From the NCBI RefSeq assembly GCF_011386835.1, contig NC_088804.1:38799549-38863548 (forward strand): 64,000 nucleotides of DNA. Direction: 5' to 3'. The translations under genes and the position numbers were made by a program. This document shows positions 56,096 to 64,000 of the stretch, piece after piece (within the stretch, counting starts at the first letter, position 1; each line of letters starts with the position of its first letter). This DNA comes from Chrysemys picta bellii (Eukaryota; Chordata; Testudines; Emydidae). Under the pieces are notes generated by a model. That model ran no database searches. It was not told where the DNA came from and saw only the letters and a program-made list of their open reading frames with translations.

Positions 56096-57370
56096 CCGGA
56101 AAGAGTTTCCATCAGTTTGCCTGAGTTCGGCGAAATCGACGCACGTATTTGGCTCCTCCCTGCTCCCGTATCCAACTTGTCCATATTGTTCTCGCAAGGA
56201 GCCCAGAGGTGAACGCAGCATTTGCCCCACAGCCCCTGAGAGAGAGAGAAACCATCTCCTGCCTCCCTGTGCTGGGCTATTACTGAAGGGACAAACCGTC
56301 TGCTCAGCTGTACTGACATCACTGGGGTTGGGCTGGTCTGATCTGTATTGCAGTGGTGCCCCACTGGGCGAGGCACTGCCCCATGCCCACCCTGGGTTCC
56401 TGCCCCCTAAGTTTGCACTCCAATCACAGTCTGGGTAATTGTAAGAAAACTCCGCCCTGCTGTATTCTTGGCTGAGGCTGGCAGGGGGTGGCAGACAGTC
56501 TGGTAGGATGTCCCCACTAGACCAGTCTAGCCGGAACTTCTCCACCAGGAGTCCGTGTCCCCGGTGGCTGGGGGTACGATACAGGCCAGGCAAGCAATGA
56601 CTGCACAGCACGGCCTCCCCTAACCGCAGCCCCCATGAGCAGAGCGTGCCTGCTCCAAGGGCCGAGCGAAGGCTGAAGCCCAGTGGGTTTGGGGCTCCCT
56701 TGCAATCCTTTGGCTTGGGCTCTACCTGGCACCCGGGGCGGGAACAAGCTGGTGGGCTTTGCCTGGCAAGGATGCACACCTCTGTCAGTCTCCCTGCCCC
56801 GCCAGGAGCCGCTGTGCAGCCACCTCCCATGGGTATGAGGGGAACAAACCCGCAGCATTCTAGCTCAGCTCATTAGCATTCCTGGGGGGGGGGCACTGCA
56901 GTGGCCTCTTGGCACCACACACTGCTGGAAGATGCCATCCTCTCTGCCCCTTGGGGAGGCCTAAGTGAGCAGCGGGTCTCAGGGTCAACCCCATTTCTGG
57001 TGGCAGCTGGTTCCACAGCCCCCCCACTGGCTCCCAAGGCCCCGCCAGCACCAGCATCCCCAGGGAGAGGCAGCAGGGAGGCTGGGGAAGGGGACCCTGG
57101 GGTCCAAATGAGGATCCCGCTCCAAGCGCATCTTCCTGTGGGGACCCCTCCCGCACAGCCCCCAGCCACGAGGACCCGTCACCCAGGCCCACCAGTGAGA
57201 GGCCTCAGGCAGTCTTGCCCATCCTGGCACCTTTGAAACGCAAGGCAGGTGCCTGGCGGGAGGGGGCCGCGTTTGAAGTCCTGTTTTTGGCGCATTGACA
57301 ACTCCAGGCTCCTGACTACAAAGCACAGCCGGAGGGGAGGGGCGGGGTGACCCTCCCTTCTTCGCACGCT
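56096..57370. other. GC-rich non-coding filler
   Basis: A 245-codon minus-strand frame (56093-56830) resembles no known protein. Nothing else was recognised. Confidence 0.45.
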
Positions 57371-57373
57371 GTC

Positions 57374-57393
57374 TTTTTTTTTTTTTTTTTTTT
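57374..57393. repeat. T20 homopolymer
   Basis: Uninterrupted run of 20 T. On the minus strand it is an A20 tract, but no retrotransposed body adjoins it. Confidence 0.9.
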
Positions 57394-58340
57394 CAAAGCT
57401 CTTCAGAACAAAGTACACCCTCTCCCTCTTCAAACCCGCCATCTGCTGCACGGCTGAGCACCGCAGACAGCCAGAGCCGCCCGGCCCCTCTCCCTGCCCA
57501 GGCAGATGGTGTCAGGGGAAGGCTAAGCCCCTGATTCTAATGCCCTCCAGCGAGGCAGGTCACCGGGGGTCTATCTTCCCTGACCCCCATCCTGCTAGTC
57601 ACATTAATTATCCACCATGCCGAACAAACAGGCTTTCCTGGGTAATTGTCCAGGACCCCACCACAGCCTTTAACTTCTGAACCGCACTGACCCCTACCAC
57701 CCCTGGCCTCTGACCTCCACCTCAAGTGGCTTTTCTGCAGCAGCCGCTCCCCTCCCCCCCACCCAAAAAGAGCAATAAATCAAATGGACATGACAGGACA
57801 AGGCTTGGGGGGAGGAAATTCCCTCCCTCTGTCTAGCCTCTGCCAGACCAGTTCCAATGCCTCCCCTCATGCTTAAGGAACTGCATATGCAGAGGGACCC
57901 TGGCGAGGGACCCTGCATGAGAATTTTCACACCTGCAGTTTTGCACGTGCATTTCTCACGTCTAAATTTTTGCACACACAAAAATGTTTGCGGAGGGCAA
58001 TTGTCTGAGCAAACACTCAGCTGGAGTTCTCACCACCCAATTCGGAGTACGCAAAACGTCCTGGCATGTGCACAGCGGAGTTTTTGCCCGGGCAGAAACT
58101 CAGGTGTGGGGGGGGAGGAGGGAAGGAACCATGCTGCCAAATACTGCAAGGGCCACTGCCCCTGCACGTTTGGTCCATTGACCAACCCAGTCAGGTCAAA
58201 GCGAACAATATCTGCACTGCGGAGCTGGCTGGGTTTGTGGTGGTGTTGCTTGGTTTAAAAAACAAAAACAAAAAGCCACCAACAATACAGGAACAAACAA
58301 TGAGAAAAACAACAATGCAAGTCAGAACATGAGCCACACA
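57394..58340. other. Non-coding sequence with possible eroded repeat
   Basis: Near 57918-58100, phrases such as AGTTTTGCACGTGCATTTCT, TTTTTGCACACAC and GTGCACAGCGGAGTTTTTGC recur loosely, as in a degenerate unit. About 58255-58330 is A-rich (AACAAAAACAAAAAG). No exon. Confidence 0.4.
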
Positions 58341-60250
58341 GCCATCCTGCATGGCTGTCCCCAGGGTGCGCCCGCACGTTCCATGTATTTACGGCTGTGT
58401 CTAAGATGCTGCAATGCACGGGGGGGGGGCCCTCTGGATCACTGTCACTCTCCTGCCATGGCTCTGTCCTGGTGGTGCACGCCTGACACAGCTTCCCCGC
58501 CCTGTCGGTTCCAGCCAGGAAGGGCTGACAGGGAATGGACACCCACCCAGACCACAGCACGGCTCCTGGGCTGGCCATGACACTGCAGTTCTCAGCCTAA
58601 CTCAGGGTGGGGGCAGAGATGGCGGGATGCAGCCAGGCTGCAGGGACACCTCTGTGTTGCCCCAGCCACAGGCAGGGCCTGGTGGGTGAGATCACCCAGC
58701 CCCTCTCACGCTCCTGCCTGTACAGCGCCCCTCCATGCCAGGGGTTCAGATCAGAGGGGAACCCCAGAACCGGCTGGGGATTGGGGATGCGAAGTGCGAG
58801 CCTGCCCTAGTGCTGCACGGGGCCAACACACCTACCAGCCCCCATCCATGCAGTGCTGACCTGCCTGGTAGCTAGCCTTAACTTCCTCCCTTTCCCTCCT
58901 GGGGCGACTCAGCCCCCCACTGTGACCCACCTGGCTCCCCGCACATCCGGGTGCCCTCGGAGTCGGGGGAAAGGCTGGGGCTGTACAAACAGGGCAATGA
59001 CCGCTGCCCAGGCCTGGCTGTCGGGGGATAGGGCAGGGCAGGGGGAACAGACAGACAGGGCAGGGCTTTATTGCCTTCATTGGTTCTGCAATGCCTGGGG
59101 ACAGACTTGGCGGCAGCAGCATTTCACTCTAACTGCTCTTCTCCAGCTCTCCCTTTGGGGGCCGGGGGCTCTCGGCCTCTGACTGTCCCCACAGTTGGAT
59201 TTTTCCCCTTTGGAGACCTCTGGCCCAGGCAGCCCCCAGAGGACCCAGGGCACTCGGAAAGGGCCACCCAATGGGGCTGCGCAGCTCAGCTCAGACAGGG
59301 GCTGGGGAGTGATCGGTCATGGCCTGTTAATGGGAAATTTCATGGGTGTGGTAACACGGGAACCCAGCTGGATGAAGTGTGCCCCGGAGCCATCTGCTCA
59401 CAGGCCAGAAGTCGCTGGAGACAGCCTGAGTCCAGGTTGCTGGAGGTTTCAGCTGCGCTGACCTCATCATTAAAAACAGTTTGCAAAAGCAGATGTCACG
59501 CCCTCGCCCCCCCACACACCCCCGCCGCGGAGCAGTCGGGTCGGTTTCCTCCCGCTACCAGCGTGCAGCTCAGCATCGGCTTTCAGCCCAGCTGCCACGG
59601 CTAGGTCGCTGCAAAGGCAGGAGTCTGGTCAAAGGGGAAACGAGACCCCAGGTCTCCCAGCTTAGCCAGCGTCTGGGCCGGACGCCGCCTGGGCCTTCCA
59701 GCGGGCGGGTGAGGAGGTGGGCTGAGTGCAGACTGGAAAGCATTCCCAGCGGGGAAGGGGAGGAGCAACAGGCTTAGGCCACTGCAACCAGATGCTGGAA
59801 ATCTACAAAGGGGGATTGCCTGGGGCATGGATGAGGTGAGCAGAGCTGGGTCACTCTCTCTGCCTGGCTCCCAACGGGCTCCCCTTGTGACAGACAGGCC
59901 CGGGAGCGAGCCTTGAACAGCCCCTTCCTCTGCAAACCCCAGGACACACAGCAAGCAGGCTCCCGGACACGTGCGCTGTCCCTGGGCGCCCGACAGAGCT
60001 CCCCTGCAGGGCTATTGCTTTCACGCAAGCTGAGGCAGTGGTATTTAGAGAGCTTAATGTGACTGAGACACAGCCCGCGGAGCTAAGTCCCTGAAAACCA
60101 GCAGAACAGCAAGTGCTTTGCGTGCGCACACACACACACACACACCTCCCACCCTTAGAACCATCCATCATATGCTGCCTCTTCTCCCACAAGGAAGAGC
60201 AGCGCCCTGGGGTCAGCGCAAGACCCTGCTGTGAAATGCCTTTGTGTTGG
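58341..60250. other. GC-rich non-coding filler
   Basis: A (CA)n run lies at about 60126-60145. No gene or repeat family was recognised. Confidence 0.5.
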
Positions 60251-60254
60251 CGAT

Positions 60255-60640
60255 ATAAACACTCAGGTACCTCCCATCCCCATCTCCCAAAGCTCTTTAC
60301 CCAGGAGTATCGTTACCCCCCTTTACAGAGCGGGAGCGAAGGCACAGACACAGCGCCGGCTCCAAGAAGATTCTCTCCTGCTGACGACAGGTGGAGAACG
60401 TGGTTTAGTCGCAAGCATTGTTCAGAACAAAGTGCGGTTAGTGGCTTCTGCTAAGGGTGCTGATCGGGCGTTGCCCTGGGCTGTGCTTGCAGTTAAGCCC
60501 TATTCAGCACTGTACGTCTTGTCAGCAATGGGCAGTTTTCCCAGAGTAGGCAAGAGTAGGGAGGGGAAGGGATTTGCCCGAGGCGACAGAGGGTGTCAGT
60601 AGCAGAGCAGAGGCCAGACTCCAGGTCTGCATCTGACCAT
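60255..60640 (-). mobile_element. MIR-type SINE split by an insertion of about 190 bp
   Basis: The 3' part of a reverse MIR (CCCAAAGCTCTTTACCCAGG, CCCCCTTTACAGAGCGGGAG, GAAGGCACAGAC) ends near 60350. The expected continuation (AGGGGAAGGGATTTGCCCGA, GGCGACAGAGGGTGTCAGTA) resumes near 60560. The intervening sequence is unrelated to MIR and has no hallmark I recognise. Confidence 0.55.
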
Positions 60641-61188
60641 GGCTACGAAGTGGGATGAGTTACCATTCACATTCCTCCACACGTCCAGTTCTCCTCTGTG
60701 CTCCGCTCTCTGAATCTGCATAGCTCAGTGACTGCTCTATGCTTCCCCTCTGGCGTGCGCTGTTAAACAACTACCGCCTTCTACCCCAGAGGGGACTGCC
60801 CCGCGGTGGTGGGTAGAGCCATCCTTCTCACATCCCTTCTCAAAAAGGAAAAGCACTGTAGGAGCAGGGGACACTATTACTTCTACAGCTAACGAGGAGG
60901 CCAACCCGGAAACCCAGCCCCTGAGCTCTGGGAATGTTGGGCTCTGAAATTCGGAGCTAGCCCATCTCCGTGAGGCGAGGCCGATCCGAAACCCTGGATC
61001 CATACCCCTCCCCTTTCGGACCACTCTGAACTGTGGCGTTTATCCCTCTCCCACTGGAATCTGGATCTCAACAGCACAGCCTGGGCCTGTCTCTTTTCAT
61101 AATACAGGGCCTGGAAGAACCAATGCTCGAGTTGCCACGCCTAGAGGGCATGATTGTCCAGTGCTGGGCACGAGGCTGGGAGGCTGGT
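60641..61188. other. Non-coding filler
   Basis: Nothing recognised. Confidence 0.4.
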
Positions 61189-61190
61189 AG

Positions 61191-61383
61191 GGGGGAGGGA
61201 TAGCTCAGTGGTTTGAGCATTGGCCTGCTAAACCCAGGGTTGTGAGTTCAATCCTTGAGGGGGCCACTTGGGGATCTGGGGCAAATTAAGTACTTGGTCC
61301 TGCTAGTGAAGGCAGGGGGCTGGACTCGATGACCTTTCAAGGTCCCTTCCAGTTCTAGGAGATGGGATATCTCCGTTAATGAC
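61191..61383 (+). mobile_element. Turtle tRNA-derived SINE (tortoise Pol III/SINE type), near full length
   Basis: A Pol III A box TAGCTCAGTGG (61201-61211) and B box GAGTTCAATCC (61244-61254) lie in a tRNA-like head. A body with TGGGGATCTGGGGCAAATTA and CTTGGTCCTGCTAGTGAAGG follows. The CR1-like tail CTGGACTCGATGACCTTTCA is continued by AGGTCCCTTCCAGTTCTAGG and a TATCTCCGTTA end. Tail sharing with CR1 lets the LINE enzyme copy the SINE. The low divergence indicates a fairly young copy and gives the best taxonomic clue in the window. Confidence 0.88.
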
Positions 61384-61598
61384 TTTACTATTACTTAGAA
61401 CCGCCTTGCCTGATGCTGCATTCAATGGACCCATCACTTCCATCTCAGGGTTCAAATCCACGGTAACAGCAACCTCTGTCCTCACACGCCATAATGGCCT
61501 GGATCTGCTATTTCTAAACCAAGGAAGCGCCCGTGACTCTTCGGATTTAACAGCGCCTCGATTCCAGCCCGCTGTTCCCTAGGAACGCTACGCAGGGG
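61384..61598. other. Non-coding spacer
   Basis: Nothing recognised. Confidence 0.4.
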
Positions 61599-61599
61599 A

Positions 61600-61815
61600 C
61601 CGACCTATTCAGCTGGCCTGGACTTTAACACAGGCTAGAGCCTATTTTAATCTGGGCCTACAGAGTGGCTAATGACAGTGAATTTTGGACTCATTAAAAT
61701 TCATTCTGCATGATTTAGGACCTAATCTCGGTGAAACTCCACAGTGCTTTATTAATAGCGCATTAGCGGATAATTCATGCATTGGGATGAAAAATCATCC
61801 TGTGTTAGTTTATGG
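61600..61815. promoter_or_regulatory. Putative conserved non-coding element, possible enhancer
   Basis: AT-rich block with GGCTAATGACAGTG, CTCATTAAAATTCATTC, CTTTATTAATAGCGCATTAG and GATAATTCATGCATTGG. Many homeodomain cores and an ATGCAT, no frame or repeat. It ends at a G-rich run (61814-61860). Confidence 0.45.
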
Positions 61816-61944
61816 AGGGGGAGGGGGAGAGCAGCAGGCATGGGGGGAGGGGAGACCTCGGCTCCCATTCCTCAGCTCTTGCCAAGCCTCCTGCACCTCC
61901 ACTTCGCCGCGGCATCAAGGAAATGCAGCAGCCCTTCTGACAAC

Positions 61945-62105
61945 TGCCACCACTCATTAATCTTGACGAGTTTTCTGCTGAATATTCTTCCACGGGCTTT
62001 CAAACCGTTCACTAATTGCAATTAATCACTTACCGAAACAGATGTCAGGAACAATGGAATTTGGAAGTCTGGAGGCTTGATAAAGCTGTCAGAGGAGAGC
62101 GCCTG
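61945..62105. promoter_or_regulatory. Putative enhancer with homeodomain palindrome and SOX site
   Basis: CTCATTAATCTTGACG, the 12-bp palindrome TAATTGCAATTA (62013-62024), then AACAATGG (62050-62057, the SOX consensus) within 50 bp. This is classic developmental-enhancer grammar. The block has no frame or repeat. Function and conservation are inferred. Confidence 0.47.
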
Positions 62106-62515
62106 TGTGGTTACTGGTGCCAAGAGGCGCCCGCAACACCTTCCCTGTTCCATTTGTTCAGGGGAGCGGCCTGACCCCTGCGCTGCCTGCGATAGCATCT
62201 GTCAAACTCCGCTCCGCCGCAGAGACAAGCAAAAACCAGGACAGCGGCGGAGTGACAGTCTGCGCCCTCCGAGCAGGGACCGCACTCCAGCCATCCCCAG
62301 GGCAAATGGGGCGAGAGCCCCATCGGGAAGCCTGTTCCCCCTCCTCCAGGCGGCAGAGGAAACGGATATTAATCTGGTGCTTTGCCCCTTTGGATGGCGA
62401 GGGGTCAGCTCTGCAGCAAAGAGCGATTCTACAGATGCTCCAATAGGGGGACAGGGCTTGGCCTCCCACAGCCCATCAACAGCTCTGTCTGACTATTGTT
62501 TGCCTGATGGTGGAG
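62106..62515. other. GC-rich non-coding filler
   Basis: Nothing recognised. Confidence 0.4.
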
Positions 62516-62519
62516 CCTA

Positions 62520-62620
62520 GGAGCCCTACTCACAGACCAGGCCCTGCCGTGCTAGGCGCTGTACGAACAGACAGCAACAAGGCACCCTTGCCCTGAAGAG
62601 CTTACAAGCCTAATAGATCC
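62520..62620 (-). repeat. 3' tail of an MIR-like amniote repeat, reverse copy
   Basis: The plus strand reads GAGCCCTACTCACAGACCAG, CGTGCTAGGCGCTGTACGAA, then CCCTGAAGAGCTTACAAG, the reverse complement of the tails at 55585-55680 and 44102-44135. Confidence 0.65.
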
Positions 62621-64000
62621 GCTCTGACCTTTCACTGTCGCTCTCCAAGCCAAGGGAAATCTGCCCGGCTTCAGGTGCAGCCCAGGCCCTTCTGCTAGTT
62701 CATGAACAATGCACGGTGCTGGTGGCTGTCTGGCCCAGAGATGGGCCCCCTCCCAGATCTGACCTCCCCGCCGCCCCCCAAAGCGTGGGGGTGATTGGAG
62801 CTAGGGCTCGGGGGTTGGCCCATATCAATACGGGAAGCCCTTCTGCACTCACACCTTGCATGGCTCTGAGCAAAGAACCCGTGAAAATTCCGCAGCTGTG
62901 ACCGTGTCTGGCTTTGCGTTCTGGGGTTTGCTAATGAGACATTCAAATTCCACACAGCCACGCCGCAGGGTACCGCCACGCCCCAGCGCCAGCCCCTCAC
63001 TCGTGCTGAACAGCTCAGTCCGGTGGGTGCTGCCTCCCTTTCCCCCTCCTCCAGAAGTAGTCTGATATGGCTTTTGTATCTGCCACGCAGGACGCTGGCT
63101 GGGAAAACGCCTTCCGTCCCAGCAATCCCTTCGCCAAGTGATGGCAGGGAGCGACACACCCTTCTGCTCTGCCCCCCGGCTGCCCTGGGAGGCGACAGCG
63201 CCCCCTCCTCTGATCTTCAGGAGAGCATGGTATCTCGTATTGATCAAGAAACCCACAACAGCTCCCCCAGGGGCACCGTGTACGCGCGCCAGGCTCACAC
63301 GGCAACCGCACACATTCCCCATGGCTGCCAGACGCTGGATTAGCACCAGCAGGAATCCAGCGCTCCTCTGAAGCGGCCTCTTCAACACTGTTTACCCATC
63401 GCAGATGAAAGGTGCTGGATTGACAGCTCTGGAGACTGAAGGCTTCTCCCTGCCTCTACAGCAGGTACAGCCTAGGCTCCCCCCGAGCCGCCCTCTGCCG
63501 GGGAGCATCAGCCCGACTGGGAAGACCCTACCACTCGGGGCGAGAAGGGAGTTTGGTGTCCAGGCTCCTGCCCCAGCAGCATGGGGTTCCAATTAGGGCC
63601 CGTCACGGGGTGGGTTTGGGGACCTCTACGGGGCAAAAATCCATCTGTCAGAATAACCTCCCAGCATCAGATTCTGATCTCTCCTGCCCCCAGCACAGGG
63701 GCCAGTGCCGAAACATCTCTGATGTTCGGGTTGGGGTCATCGGGCTGGAAGGCAGCTGGTTCTGCAGAGCTGGGGCGGGACGGCTGTGCGGCTTGTTTTC
63801 CATACCCGGGACTAATCTCAAGCCTTTCACCCAATGCTCCTCACTTTGCTGTGCTCGTTCGCTCTAAAAGCCAGCGTCTGAACGTACCTGAGGTCCCGGC
63901 CCCCAAGGAGGAAGGATTAAAAACAGGCTCCTATACATTCTTTAAGTCTATTGACTGTGCTGCATTTGCACAGGACCTTGTAATAGTGCCAATGCACACG
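62621..64000. other. GC-rich non-coding filler to the window end
   Basis: GGGTTTGCTAATGAGACATT near 62923 is a minor AT-rich patch. No exon, RNA or repeat family was recognised. Confidence 0.45.

Noticed and set aside
56093..56830. 245-codon frame on the minus strand
   Set aside because: No domain, no splice support, and a competing overlapping frame of 113 codons on the same strand.
57374..57393. T20 as the reverse poly(A) tail of a processed pseudogene
   Set aside because: Sequence to the right on the plus strand shows no cDNA-like body or polyadenylation signal in the expected place.

Overview
The window looks like nuclear DNA of a vertebrate, most probably a cryptodiran turtle. The main evidence is a nearly intact tRNA-derived SINE with a CR1-like 3' tail (about 61191-61383), the architecture of the tortoise Pol III/SINE family. 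Supporting evidence is a 314-bp hAT-type non-autonomous DNA transposon with matching terminal inverted repeats (9731-10044), a CR1 LINE 3' end (about 51612-51690), a second tRNA-derived SINE on the minus strand (about 9340-9525), and many old MIR/CORE-SINE fragments. The DNA is GC-rich by eye and keeps many CpGs, which would fit a microchromosome or another GC-rich region, but the chromosome and locus cannot be named from the sequence alone.

I find no protein-coding gene, exon, rRNA, functional tRNA gene, microRNA or CRISPR array that I can support. Open frames are plentiful, as expected in GC-rich DNA. The longest (up to 373 codons) run through SINEs, purine tracts or minisatellites and resemble no protein family I know. 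No bacterial-style gene structure is present. I read the window as a large intron or an intergenic regulatory desert.

Layout: about 20 islands of ordinary-complexity, AT-richer sequence, dense in homeodomain-type (TAATTA/ATTAAT), POU-, SOX-, forkhead- and CDX-like motifs, are scattered from about 2.9 kb to 62.1 kb. They are separated by GC-rich filler and old repeats. The clearest are 4055-4640, 6735-7045, 14020-14500, 16550-16840, 21600-22030, 26070-26305, 27468-27640, 32390-32735, 41575-41870, 43485-43800, 48615-48970, 53995-54200, 61600-61815 and 61945-62105. This is the pattern of conserved non-coding elements around a developmental transcription-factor gene. Conservation is inferred from composition and motifs, not measured.

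Tandem DNA: the most striking structure is a 1.7-kb minisatellite (28081-29785) of 30 units of 56-60 bp in two interleaved subtypes, 15 of each, every unit carrying an alternating CA/CG tract. Other arrays are a 600-bp G-rich polypurine tract (10859-11460), a roughly 42-bp minisatellite whose unit contains a consensus 5' splice site (14654-14960), a short GGTAC-rich repeat (7098-7259), a composite GGAC/CA microsatellite (11994-12070) and a CA-rich low-complexity zone (54240-54820). If the regulatory-desert reading is right, the AT-rich islands act as long-range enhancers of a gene outside the window, and the repeats are neutral lineage-specific additions.
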